Origin: G051903925 sp051903925
GTDB taxonomy: Bacteria; Pseudomonadota; Alphaproteobacteria; Zavarziniales; Zavarziniaceae
Assembly: GCF_051903925.1 (NCBI RefSeq)
Contig: NZ_CP173678.1
Location: 2,790,001-2,854,000 of the forward strand
DNA length: 64,000 nt
Reading direction: 5' to 3'
The notes under the pieces were generated by a model. That model was given only the letters and a program-made list of their open reading frames with translations. It made no database searches and was not told the DNA's origin. The position numbers and the translations under genes are program-made. Of this stretch, positions 18,167 to 26,851 are shown piece by piece (position 1 is the first letter of the stretch; each line of letters opens with the position of its first letter).

Positions 18167-21100
18167 ATGCCTCATTCCGGTTTTGTCCATCTGCACGTCC
18201 ATAGCGCCTATTCGCTGAGCGAGGGCGCCATTCCGGCCAAGGAACTGGTGGCGCTGGCTGCCAAGGACGCGCAGCCGGCGGTCGCCATTACCGATACCAA
18301 CAACCTGTTCGGGGCCCTGGAGCTGTCGGAGACGGCGGTGGGCAAGGGGGTGCAGCCGATCATGGGCTGCCAACTGGCGCTGGCGCACCACGACGCCCAG
18401 GCGCGCCTGGGTCGGATGCCGCGGCCCGACCCCGTCGTGCTGCTGGCCATGAACCCCGCCGGCTGGCTGAACCTGATGGCGCTGACCTCTCATGCGTTCG
18501 TCGAAATCGATCCCGGCCTGCCGCCGCATGTCACGATGGAGACGCTGGCGGCGAAGGCCGAGGGGCTGATCCTGCTGACCGGGGGCCCCGACGGGCCGAT
18601 CGGGCGGCTGCTGGCCGACGGGCAGGGCGACGCGGCGCGCGTGCTGCTGCAGCGCCTGGCGGCGATGTTCAAGGATCGCTGCTATGTCGAGGTGCAGCGC
18701 CATGGGCTGGCCGTCGAGCGTCGCACCGAGGGCGAATTGCTGGCGCTGGCCTATGACCTGGACCTGCCGCTAGTCGCGACCAATGACTGCTACTTCGCGC
18801 GGGCCGAGCAGTACGACGCGCACGATGCCCTGCTGTGCATCGCGGAGGGCACGACAATCGCCGAAAGCAACCGGCGGCGCCTGACGGCCGAGCATCGCTT
18901 CAAGACCGCGGCGGAGATGAAGGAGCGCTTCGCCGACCTGCCGGAGGCGATCGACAACACGCTGGTGATCGCCAGGCGCTGCGCCGTGCGCGCGACGACC
19001 AAGAAGCCGATCCTGCCCCGCTTCCCCAGTGCCGAGGGCGTGACCGAAGCGCAGGAGCTCTACCGCATGTCCCATGAGGGACTGCAGAAGCGCCTGGTCG
19101 AGAGCGTCTGGACCGAAGGGCAGGGCGACGCGGAACGGGAAGCAACGGCAAAGCCTTATCGCGAACGCCTCGACTTCGAGTTGAGCGTGATCGAGAAGAT
19201 GGGCTTTCCCGGCTACTTCCTGATCGTGGCCGACTTCATCCAGTGGACGAAGGCGCAAGGGATCCCGGTGGGGCCGGGCCGCGGCTCTGGCGCAGGCTCC
19301 GCCGTGGCCTGGGCGCTGACCATTACGGACCTGGATCCGTTGCGCTTTGGCCTGCTGTTCGAGCGCTTCCTGAACCCCGAGCGCGTGTCGATGCCCGACT
19401 TCGACATCGACTTCTGCCAGGACCGGCGGGACGAAGTGATCCGCTATGTCCAGGAGAAGTACGGCAGCGACCGCGTCGCCCAGATCATCACCTTTGGCAA
19501 GCTGCAGGCCCGCGCGGCGCTGCGCGACGTCGGCCGCGTGATGGGCATGCCCTATGGCCAGGTCCATCGCCTGGCCCAGATGGTGCCCAACAATCCCGCC
19601 AATCCGGTGACCCTGGCCGACGCCATCAAGGGCGAGCCGCGCTTCGCCGACGAGCGGGCCAAGGACGAGAAGGTGGGCCGCGTGCTGGACACCGCCCTGC
19701 TGCTGGAGGGTCTGTACCGCAATGCCTCGACCCATGCCGCGGGCGTGGTGATTGGCGACCGGCCGCTGAGCGAGCTGGTTCCGCTCTATCGCGATCCGCG
19801 CGCCGCCCTGCCGGCGACGCAGTTCAACATGAAGTGGGTCGAGCAGGCGGGCCTGGTGAAGTTCGACTTCCTCGGCCTGAAGACGCTGACCGTCCTTCAG
19901 AAGGCGGTCGAGTTGCTGGCGTTGCGCGGGGTGGAAGTCGACCTGGCCAGGCTGCCGCTGGATGACAAGGCCAGCTATGACATCCTGGGCCGGGGCGAGA
20001 CGGTCGGCATCTTCCAGTTGGAAAGTTCGGGCATGCGCGATGCCCTGCGCAAGCTGAAGCCCGACACGATCGGCGACATCATCGCCATGGTGGCGCTCTA
20101 CCGCCCAGGCCCCATGGCCAACATCCCGCGCTTCATCGCGGTCAAGCAGGGCCTGGAGGAGGCCGACTACCTGTACCCGACGCTGGAGCCGGTGCTGAAG
20201 GAGACCTATGGCGTCATCGTCTACCAGGAACAGGTGATGCAGATCGCCCAGATCCTGGCGGGCTACAGCCTGGGGGAAGCCGACCTGCTGCGCCGGGCCA
20301 TGGGCAAGAAGATCCAGGCCGAGATGGACGCCCAGCGCGAACGCTTTGTGCGCGGGGCCGTCGAGCGCGGCGTCGCCGCCGACAAGGCGAGCGAGATCTT
20401 CGACCTGGTCGACAAGTTCGCAGGTTATGGCTTCAACAAGAGCCATGCCGCCGCCTATGCCATCGTCGCGTACCAGACGGCATGGCTGAAGGCCAACCAC
20501 CCGGTCGAGTTCCTGGCCGCGTCGATGAGTCTGGACCTGGCCAATACCGACAAGCTCAACATCTTCCGGCAGGAACTGGAGCGGCTGCGCATTCCGCTGC
20601 GCCAGCCCGACATCAATCGGTCCGACGCCGAATTCACCTGCGAGTGGGAGCAGGGCCGCGGTGCCGTGCGCTATGCCCTGGCCGCGATCAAGACGGTCGG
20701 GCGGCAGGCGGCGGACAGCCTGGTGGCGGACCGCAAGCTGCGCGGCCCCTATCGCGACCTGGGCGAGCTGGCGCGGCGGCTGGACCCACGGGCCCTCAAC
20801 AAGCGGACGCTGGAGAACCTGGCCAAGGCCGGCGCGCTGGACGGGCTGGAACCCAACCGGGCGCGCGGCACGGCGGCGGCCGAATGGCTGATCCGGGAGG
20901 CCGGCAGCCTGAACGAGGAACGCTCCAGCGGGCAGGCCGGCCTGTTCGGCGACGTCGCGACCGCCAGCGACAGCGGCCCGCAGATCAAGGTCGCCCCCTG
21001 GGATGCGATGACCCAGCTTTCGAACGAGTTCGAGGCGATCGGCTTCTATCTCTCTGCCCATCCGCTCGATGCCTATCAGGGCGTGCTGAAGCGGATCGGG

Positions 21101-21625
21101 GCGGCGCGCTCGACCGAGTTGATGGCACGGGCGGCGACGGGGCAGGGCAAGGGCGTGCGGGTGGCCGGCACCATCATCTCGAAGCAGGAGCGGACCAACA
21201 AGCAGGGGAACCGCTATGCCTTTGCCTCGCTGTCGGACCAGGGCGGCACATTCGAGGTGACGTTCTTTTCAGAGATCCTTGCCGTGGCACGGCCCCTGCT
21301 GGAGCCGGGCACGGCGGTCATCCTGACGGTCAATGCCGAGATCCGGGAGGATACGTTGCGGCTGACCGTCAACAATGTGGAGCGGCTGGATGCGGTAGCG
21401 GCCGCGCAGGGCCGGGCGCTTCGCATCTTCATCGAGGCGCCGGAGGCGGTCACCAGCCTGCGCACGCACCTGAAGTCGCCGGGGGCGTGCGAGGTCTCGC
21501 TGGTCCTGCCCTTACCCGATGGCAAGGAGGCGGAAATCCGCCTGCCCGAGAAGTACGACGTGGGCCCCCGCGTCCAGATGATGCTGAAGACCCTGCCCGG
21601 CATCGTCCAGGTTCAGGATTTGTGA
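18167..21625 (+). CDS. dnaE: DNA polymerase III alpha subunit
   Basis: The 1152-residue replicative polymerase catalytic subunit, full family length. Domains: PHP at residues 5 to about 210 (FVHLHVHSAYSLSEGAI); the polymerase palm with catalytic Asp411 and Asp413 in MPDFDIDF and the upstream GPGRGSGAGS; fingers/thumb (GLYRNASTHAAGVV, EQVMQIAQILAGYS, GYGFNKSHAAAYA); the helix-hairpin-helix region; an OB fold near VRVAGTIISKQERTNKQGN. It works with the beta clamp and epsilon in the holoenzyme. Start ATG follows the inverted repeat by 54 bp. It is transcribed alone toward the AT-rich islet. Confidence 0.97.
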   Translation: MPHSGFVHLHVHSAYSLSEGAIPAKELVALAAKDAQPAVAITDTNNLFGALELSETAVGKGVQPIMGCQLALAHHDAQARLGRMPRPDPVVLLAMNPAGWLNLMALTSHAFVEIDPGLPPHVTMETLAAKAEGLILLTGGPDGPIGRLLADGQGDAARVLLQRLAAMFKDRCYVEVQRHGLAVERRTEGELLALAYDLDLPLVATNDCYFARAEQYDAHDALLCIAEGTTIAESNRRRLTAEHRFKTAAEMKERFADLPEAIDNTLVIARRCAVRATTKKPILPRFPSAEGVTEAQELYRMSHEGLQKRLVESVWTEGQGDAEREATAKPYRERLDFELSVIEKMGFPGYFLIVADFIQWTKAQGIPVGPGRGSGAGSAVAWALTITDLDPLRFGLLFERFLNPERVSMPDFDIDFCQDRRDEVIRYVQEKYGSDRVAQIITFGKLQARAALRDVGRVMGMPYGQVHRLAQMVPNNPANPVTLADAIKGEPRFADERAKDEKVGRVLDTALLLEGLYRNASTHAAGVVIGDRPLSELVPLYRDPRAALPATQFNMKWVEQAGLVKFDFLGLKTLTVLQKAVELLALRGVEVDLARLPLDDKASYDILGRGETVGIFQLESSGMRDALRKLKPDTIGDIIAMVALYRPGPMANIPRFIAVKQGLEEADYLYPTLEPVLKETYGVIVYQEQVMQIAQILAGYSLGEADLLRRAMGKKIQAEMDAQRERFVRGAVERGVAADKASEIFDLVDKFAGYGFNKSHAAAYAIVAYQTAWLKANHPVEFLAASMSLDLANTDKLNIFRQELERLRIPLRQPDINRSDAEFTCEWEQGRGAVRYALAAIKTVGRQAADSLVADRKLRGPYRDLGELARRLDPRALNKRTLENLAKAGALDGLEPNRARGTAAAEWLIREAGSLNEERSSGQAGLFGDVATASDSGPQIKVAPWDAMTQLSNEFEAIGFYLSAHPLDAYQGVLKRIGAARSTELMARAATGQGKGVRVAGTIISKQERTNKQGNRYAFASLSDQGGTFEVTFFSEILAVARPLLEPGTAVILTVNAEIREDTLRLTVNNVERLDAVAAAQGRALRIFIEAPEAVTSLRTHLKSPGACEVSLVLPLPDGKEAEIRLPEKYDVGPRVQMMLKTLPGIVQVQDL

Positions 21626-21665
21626 AGATTGGTTTACAGCAAAATTCACAAGCATGGGGAGTGCT

Positions 21666-22394
21666 CTATTGAATTCCGCGCACAATGTTTTTACTACGAG
21701 GTGCGGTCGACACGCCTCTGCAAGGCTTATCGCTTAGATCTTTAATGTCATATGTAAAAGAATCTGAGTTTTGGACTTCAACATCTAAGCTGCTTACTGT
21801 CACGCATCCATTGTCGTCTATTCCAGCTGTCCGGGTCTGGATTCCTTTGATGTGCGTTGGGCTAATATAACGACCTTGGAATGAGTGTGCCGCGGCAAGA
21901 TTTGTTAAGGTCCATGAGACGCTTGACCCGTGTTGTGTAATGTATAGATCTCCTCCTCCAAACCGGTTTCGATCGTCATCAGGCCATCGGCCGGAAATAT
22001 TGTAAAGGGGGTCGCCGTTTTCATCAGAGTTTTGATTTGAAAATATCAAATAAATGACGGTTACAACAAATGCCATTATTGCTACAGAGAAAAAAATGTA
22101 GGAAATGCGTGTTTCGCGATTCGCCCGTACTTTGAGCTGCTCCAATATCATTCGCTCAATAGAATCTGGAGGCTGATTGCTTGTGTCGAAGCTAATAAAT
22201 TCAGCAGCGACTTCAATCGCCTTTAGTTTGTCTTTATTAGGAGCGGATTGTATTCTTCTAGTTTGGTGGGCGAGCTTGGCTCGGTACATTGCGAAAAAAA
22301 TTGCAGTGATGAACGCTATTAGAGTAAGGCCACTTCCTACGAGGCTGATTGCATCCCACAATGACTGGTCCTCCCCAGATGGTTGCAAGATCAT
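21666..22394 (-). CDS. Orphan two-TM protein in an AT-rich islet
   Basis: A 242-residue protein I do not recognise. Layout: TM1 (DAISLVGSGLTLIAFITAIF); a cytoplasmic segment of about 70 residues with several Arg/Lys; TM2 (ISYIFFSVAIMAFVVTVIYL); and a C-terminal domain of about 110 residues with the lipocalin-like beta pattern ISGRW...DLYITQHGSSVSW...FQGRYISP, plus two Cys. Base composition is unlike its neighbours: 16 of 60 bases at 22021-22080 are G/C against 41 of 60 in dnaE at 21421-21480. No good Shine-Dalgarno at the ATG at 22394; the frame stays open to 22655, so the start is uncertain. It is convergent with dnaE and probably acquired by transfer. Confidence 0.6.
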   Translation of the reverse strand: MILQPSGEDQSLWDAISLVGSGLTLIAFITAIFFAMYRAKLAHQTRRIQSAPNKDKLKAIEVAAEFISFDTSNQPPDSIERMILEQLKVRANRETRISYIFFSVAIMAFVVTVIYLIFSNQNSDENGDPLYNISGRWPDDDRNRFGGGDLYITQHGSSVSWTLTNLAAAHSFQGRYISPTHIKGIQTRTAGIDDNGCVTVSSLDVEVQNSDSFTYDIKDLSDKPCRGVSTAPRSKNIVRGIQ

Positions 22395-22613
22395 AAATGA
22401 TGCTGGTGTGGCGTTTCCAGCCTGCGTAGCGCCAAGCCTGCATCTACAAGTGGAAATATGTACGCGGGTTGTCGGCAGACCACCGTTCAACCGAAGTGCC
22501 GACATATGCGCAAAGAGATTGCGGCATACGCTCGAATCAAATGCAATATATAAGATACTGAAATCAATATGTGCGTGTAATGGTAGTGAGATGCTCTCTT
22601 CTGCCTTTGAAGG

Positions 22614-22642
22614 CCCCTCCACGCCGCTCGGCAATGGAGGGG
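22614..22642 (-). terminator. Hairpin after homospermidine synthase
   Basis: CCCCTCCA (22614-22621) pairs with TGGAGGGG (22635-22642) around a 13-nt loop, starting 9 bp beyond the hss stop. There is no clear T-run, so it is a candidate only. It also marks the border where composition changes from AT-rich to GC-rich. Confidence 0.45.
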
Positions 22643-22651
22643 GTATTCGGC

Positions 22652-24064
22652 TCACACCACGCGGATGTTCTTGAACTGCCAGGGGTCGTCGCGGTCCAGG
22701 TCCTCGGGGAACAGGGTCTCTCGGCCGTCGAGGGGGGTCCAGTCGCCATAGACGCCGACCACCTCGCCCAGGTAGGGGGCGGCGATCTCCAGCACCCGGG
22801 CGTGGTCCATCTCGTCCGGCTCGACCAGGCCCAAAGTCGGGTTCTCGATCGCCCAGATCATGCCCGACAGGACGGCGACCGTGACCTGGAGGCTGGTGGC
22901 GCTGTTGTGCTCCACCAGGGCGCGGGCCTCCCCGATCGACAGGCGCGAGCCGTACCAGTAGGCATTCTTCGCGTGGCCCGCGAGCAGCACGCCGAGTTCG
23001 TCGATGCCGGAGACAATCTCGTCCCGCATGATGCGCTTCGACGTCTGCAGCACCCAGTTCTTCCCGGCCAGTTCGTGCACCGACATCACCGCGTCGTCAC
23101 AGGGGTGATAGGAATAGTGCACGGTCGGGCGATAGGTGACCGTGTCGCCGTCGCGCACCGTCAGGTAGTCGGGTATCGAGATCGCCTCGCTATGGGTGAT
23201 CAGGAAGCCGTGATAGGGCCCCTCCAGCGGGGTCCAGCTGCGCACCCGGGTCGATGCGCCCGGCCGCTCCAGATAGATCGCAGCACCCGGGCCGAAGTCG
23301 TGGCGGCGGCCATCGGGCGGAAAATGCTTCTCGTGCGTGCCCCAACCCAACTCGGCGGGCTGCGAGCCCTCTGACACGAAGCCGTCGACCGACCAGGTGT
23401 TCACGAACTCGCCCACCAGCTTGGGCTGGTTGGCGACCTGGGTGTCGCGCTCGGCCACGTGGATCACCTTGACCCCCAGGCGGGCGGCCAGGGCGGCCCA
23501 GCCCTCGCGGCTGGTGGGCGCGGGATCGCTGAGGCCTGTGTCGCGCGCGATGTCGAGCAGCGCCTGCTTCACGAAGTGGGAGACCAGGCCCGGATTGGCG
23601 CCGTGGGTCAGGACGGCGGTGGGGGCGCCCGGACCTTGCGTCTGGCGCAGCTTCAGCGCCGTTTCGCGCAGGCCGTAGTTGGAGCGCTGCGAGGCCGACA
23701 GGCTTGTATCGGTGTAGCCGCCGGGCCACGGCTCGATACAGGTATCGAGATAGAGCGCCCCTGCCTCGCGCGCGAGTTCGATCAGCGCGACGGAGGAGAC
23801 GTCGACCGACAGGTTGACCAGGAAATCGCCGGCCTTGAGCCGTGACGAGAGCACCTGGCGATAGTTCTCACGCGTCAGCGGTGCCACCTCGAAGGCAACG
23901 CCCAGGCTCTCGGCCACCTCGTGCCCGGCCTGCTCAGCGGTAATGACAGAGATGCGATCCGCACTCACGTCGATGTGGCGCAGGATCAAGGGCAGGACAC
24001 CCTGCCCGATGCTGCCGAACCCGACCATCACGATCCGTCCTGCGAACGGCACCTTTGCTGTCAT
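22652..24064 (-). CDS. hss: Homospermidine synthase
   Basis: A 470-residue NAD-dependent enzyme that makes sym-homospermidine from two putrescines (or putrescine and spermidine), the usual long polyamine of many alphaproteobacteria. The Rossmann start IVMVGFGSIGQGVLPL is near residue 10, followed by LVNLSVDVSSV and LYLDTCIEPW. Family blocks ANPGLVSHFVKQAL, NTWSVDGFVSEG, ELGWGTHEKHFP and HSEAISIPDYL follow, and the length matches the bacterial family. The ATG at 24064 is preferred over 24076 because the GGAG of that upstream codon context serves as Shine-Dalgarno. It is monocistronic on the minus strand. Confidence 0.93.
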   Translation of the reverse strand: MTAKVPFAGRIVMVGFGSIGQGVLPLILRHIDVSADRISVITAEQAGHEVAESLGVAFEVAPLTRENYRQVLSSRLKAGDFLVNLSVDVSSVALIELAREAGALYLDTCIEPWPGGYTDTSLSASQRSNYGLRETALKLRQTQGPGAPTAVLTHGANPGLVSHFVKQALLDIARDTGLSDPAPTSREGWAALAARLGVKVIHVAERDTQVANQPKLVGEFVNTWSVDGFVSEGSQPAELGWGTHEKHFPPDGRRHDFGPGAAIYLERPGASTRVRSWTPLEGPYHGFLITHSEAISIPDYLTVRDGDTVTYRPTVHYSYHPCDDAVMSVHELAGKNWVLQTSKRIMRDEIVSGIDELGVLLAGHAKNAYWYGSRLSIGEARALVEHNSATSLQVTVAVLSGMIWAIENPTLGLVEPDEMDHARVLEIAAPYLGEVVGVYGDWTPLDGRETLFPEDLDRDDPWQFKNIRVV

Positions 24065-24201
24065 TCCAATCTCCATGTGTGGAAGCTGTGTCACCCTATA
24101 CAGGGAAAGGTCGCCCATTCGGCCAAAAAATGCGCTCCACGTGTCACAGGGCGGGCTTCTGATCCGTCCTTGCGCGCAGGACCCATAAGGGGAGAGGGAT
24201 C

Positions 24202-24633
24202 ATGACGGTTTCCACCATGGCAGTGGCGCGCGGCGATGCGATCACGGCGGGCCTGCTCTGGGCGCTGGCGGCGATGACGCTGGGCAACGGGATTCTGATG
24301 CTGGCCGATGGCGCCACCTGGTTCGTGCAGACGCCCGGCGTCTCGGCCACCGGGCCGTTCAATCCGCATCTGGTCGCGGACGTTGGGGCAGCCTATGTCG
24401 GTGCGGGGATCGCCTATGCGGTCGGGGCGCGGCACGCGGCCTGGCGCCTGCCGGCACTGCTGTCGGCCATCGGCTTCATGGGCATCCATGCCGCCGCCCA
24501 CATCGCCGGGTGGCTGCGCAACGGCTGTTCCACGGGTCTTGCCTTCTGGACCGAGCTGGTGGGCGTCATCGTTCCGGCGCTTTTGACCATCGTCCTGCTG
24601 GCGGTCGTCGCGACAAGCCGGAGGGTCGCGTGA
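24202..24633 (+). CDS. Four-TM membrane protein of unknown function
   Basis: A 143-residue hydrophobic protein with four predicted helices (ITAGLLWALAAMTLGNGILM, LVADVGAAYVGAGIAYAVGA, LPALLSAIGFMGIHAAAHIA, LVGVIVPALLTIVLLAVVA). No catalytic motif and I recognise no family. GGGGAGAGGG precedes the ATG. Its stop overlaps the start of the AhpD-like gene (TGATG), and that gene in turn overlaps an ECF41 sigma factor, so all three are one operon. A role linked to that stress-type regulon is inference from position. Confidence 0.7.
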   Translation: MTVSTMAVARGDAITAGLLWALAAMTLGNGILMLADGATWFVQTPGVSATGPFNPHLVADVGAAYVGAGIAYAVGARHAAWRLPALLSAIGFMGIHAAAHIAGWLRNGCSTGLAFWTELVGVIVPALLTIVLLAVVATSRRVA

Positions 24634-25154
24634 TGGTGGCGCTGGGGCTCGAGGGCCAGATCCGGCGGGCGGAGCGCCAGCTGGGCGTGCCGCTGGACTA
24701 CATGCGGACGATCGCGCGGCACAGCATGCGTGCGTTCCTGTGGCTGGGCATCCTGGGCAGCACCCAGCCGCGACCCCGCCACGCGCCGGGCGACCTGGTG
24801 CACATGGCGGCGCTGGGTGCGGCGATGGTCGAGGATTGCGGCACCTGCGTGCAGATCCATGTGAACCAGGCCCTGAGGGACGGCCTGCGTGCCGTCGACC
24901 TGGGCCATGCTGTGGCCGGGCGGCTGGAGGCGCTGGCGCCAGCCCAGGCCCTGGCCTTCCGCTTCGGGCAGGCGGTCGCCGCCAACACGGTGGAGCAGCA
25001 CGACCTGCGCGAGGCCCTCCTGGCGGAACTGGGCGAAGGGGCGCTGGTCGACCTGGCGCTTGGCATCGCCATGGCGCGGCTGTGGCCCACGACCAAGCGG
25101 GCGCTCGGCCATGCCGTCGCCTGTTCCCGCGTCACCATCACGGGCGTGCCGTGA
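24633..25154 (+). CDS. AhpD-like / carboxymuconolactone decarboxylase family protein
   Basis: A 173-residue all-helical protein with a CxxC active site in EDCGTCVQIHVNQAL (about residues 68-82), the AhpD signature of two Cys plus a downstream His. Such proteins are thiol-dependent peroxidases or decarboxylase-fold enzymes; with the CxxC intact, redox chemistry is likelier. The start ATG overlaps the previous stop by one base; GGAGG is upstream. CMD/AhpD genes are the known genomic partners of ECF41 sigma factors, which fits the gene immediately downstream. Confidence 0.85.
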   Translation: MVALGLEGQIRRAERQLGVPLDYMRTIARHSMRAFLWLGILGSTQPRPRHAPGDLVHMAALGAAMVEDCGTCVQIHVNQALRDGLRAVDLGHAVAGRLEALAPAQALAFRFGQAVAANTVEQHDLREALLAELGEGALVDLALGIAMARLWPTTKRALGHAVACSRVTITGVP

Positions 25155-26065
25155 CCGGCGGCCACGGCCAGGCCGAAGCGATCTTCGCCGCGCACCGGCG
25201 CCTGCTGCGCGGCATCGCCTATCGCATGCTGGGCAGCATGACCGAGGCCGAGGACGTCGTGCAGGACGCCTGGCTGCGCTGGGATGCCGCCGACCGCCAC
25301 GCCATCGACGAGCCGCGTGCGTGGCTGGTCACGACCGCAACGCGGCTGGCCATCGACCAGTTGCGCCGGGCACGCGCGCGGCGGGAGGACTATGTCGGCC
25401 CCTGGCTGCCGGAACCCGTGTCGGCGGAGGCCGTCGACGGCCCCGACCGCCAGCTGGAGGGGCGCGAGTCGATCTCGATGGCGCTGCTGCTGCTGCTGGA
25501 ACGGCTGTCGCCCGACGAGCGCGCGGCGTTCCTGCTGCATGAGGTCTTCGACTACGACTATGCCCAGATCGCGGCGATCCTGGAGCGCAGCGAGGCGGCG
25601 TGCCGGCAGCTTGTCTCTCGCGGGCGGGGCCATGTCCGGGCGGGGCGGCCGCGCTTCCAGCCCAGCATGGCGGAGCAGCAGCGCCTGGCCGGCCTGTTCG
25701 CCGCAGCCGCCGCCGGCGGCGACATGGCGGGCCTGATGGCCGTGCTGGCGCCCGATGCCGTGCTGCTGAGCGATGGCGGGGGCAAGGTGCGGGCGGCACT
25801 GAACCCGATCCTGGGGGCGGAGCGGTCGGCCCGTTTCCTTCTGGGCGTGTTGGCCAAGTGGCCCAGCGCCGTCGCCTGGGAGATGGCGATGCTGAACGGC
25901 GCGCCATCGCTGGTCGGCCTCATGGCGGATGGCGCCCCCATGGGCACGCTGGCCTTTGACTTCGACGGCGAGCGGATCGTCCAGATCCACATCGTCACCA
26001 ACCCGGACAAGCTCCGCCACCTCTGGCCCCGCTCGGCCGAGGGCGCCACGGGAGCGGCCGGGTAG
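25151..26065 (+). CDS. ECF41-family RNA polymerase sigma factor with C-terminal SnoaL-like domain
   Basis: A 304-residue extracytoplasmic-function sigma factor. Sigma region 2: LRGIAYRMLGSMTEAEDVVQ, DAWLRW and RAWLVTTATRLAIDQLR. Region 4: LSPDERAAFLLHEVFDYDY and QIAAILERSEAACRQLVSR. The hallmarks of ECF41 are all present: WLPEP in the linker, DGGGK in the SnoaL-like C-terminal domain and NPDKL near the end. In this family the fused C-terminal domain replaces a separate anti-sigma factor and modulates activity. GTG start overlaps the CMD stop by 4 bp (GTGA). The expected target is its own operon promoter. Confidence 0.93.
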   Translation: MTGGHGQAEAIFAAHRRLLRGIAYRMLGSMTEAEDVVQDAWLRWDAADRHAIDEPRAWLVTTATRLAIDQLRRARARREDYVGPWLPEPVSAEAVDGPDRQLEGRESISMALLLLLERLSPDERAAFLLHEVFDYDYAQIAAILERSEAACRQLVSRGRGHVRAGRPRFQPSMAEQQRLAGLFAAAAAGGDMAGLMAVLAPDAVLLSDGGGKVRAALNPILGAERSARFLLGVLAKWPSAVAWEMAMLNGAPSLVGLMADGAPMGTLAFDFDGERIVQIHIVTNPDKLRHLWPRSAEGATGAAG

Positions 26066-26071
26066 TCCGAC

Positions 26072-26611
26072 CTAGCGGAAGGCGCGCCAGGCCTTGGGGA
26101 TGAAGATCCATTGGCCGTCGACCCGGATCAGGCCGTCATAGGCCATGCCGCTGGTCTGGCCCGGCTCGACATATTTGAAGCCATAGAATTCGACGCCGTC
26201 GCGGAAATGGGCCATCTCCTTGCCATAGCCGCCGGGCAGGTCGCCAAGGGCGGGGCCCGTCACCAGGATCTCGGTCTGTCCCGGCTTGGCCGCCGCCTTG
26301 CTGCCGGAGATGCTGGCATAGACGGCGTCGCTGTAGGCGGAGAGCAGGGCGGCATCCGCCTCGCTGGCCGCGATGGCGGCGATCTGCTCCGCCGTCGGCT
26401 TCCACTTCTGGGCCAGGGCCAGGTCGGGCGCCAGCTCCGCCGCGATGGCGCGGACCTCCGCCTCCACACTGTCGGCGGCCTGGGCCGTGGCGACCAGGTT
26501 GGCACCAGGGGCGAAGGTGGGGGCGAAGGCCGCCAGGGCCAGGGCGAGGGCGAGCGCATGCGCGCCCGGGGCCAGGCCCAGGGCCAGGATCGAATGGGAC
26601 CTGATTCGCAT
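26072..26611 (-). CDS. Exported protein of unknown function
   Basis: A 179-residue protein with a long signal peptide (MRIRSHSILALGLAPGAHAL to about residue 46, cleavage near AQAAD). The mature part is helical at first (VEAEVRAIAAELAPDLALAQ, PTAEQIAAIAASEADAALLS), then has a Gly/Tyr-rich stretch (LPGGYGKEMAHFRDGVEFYG) and ends in DGQWIFIPKAWRAFR. No known family seen. It is convergent with the ECF41 gene, 6 bp apart. Confidence 0.65.
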   Translation of the reverse strand: MRIRSHSILALGLAPGAHALALALALAAFAPTFAPGANLVATAQAADSVEAEVRAIAAELAPDLALAQKWKPTAEQIAAIAASEADAALLSAYSDAVYASISGSKAAAKPGQTEILVTGPALGDLPGGYGKEMAHFRDGVEFYGFKYVEPGQTSGMAYDGLIRVDGQWIFIPKAWRAFR

Positions 26612-26789
26612 GGCGCGTCCTGCCTTCTTGTTCGGGTGCCGTCACCTTGCGCCGTATTCGCGGGCCGGCATATCGCAGCCGTCACAGTCCGGCGGCGGCA
26701 GGATGAGGGGCCGCGGCACTGGCGGCGGGTGCGCCCGTGACCTGGGCGCCACGACGCCGGGGTGCACCGCGGCGGCGGCGCCACGGTGC

Positions 26790-26819
26790 TTTACGCCGTC
26801 CGAGGGCCTTGCCTATAAA
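26790..26819 (+). promoter_or_regulatory. Sigma-70-type promoter candidate for serS
   Basis: TTTACG (26790-26795) and TATAAA (26814-26819) with an 18-bp spacer; the -10 lies 32 bp before the serS ATG. Few other AT-rich hexamers occur in this GC-rich upstream region. Confidence 0.45.
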
Positions 26820-26851
26820 GCCTTCTGACTCTGGGACTGGCTCTGCTTCAT

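Noticed and set aside
18770..21061. A 763-codon open frame antisense to dnaE
   Set aside because: Shadow of dnaE; composition and lack of any motif argue against coding.
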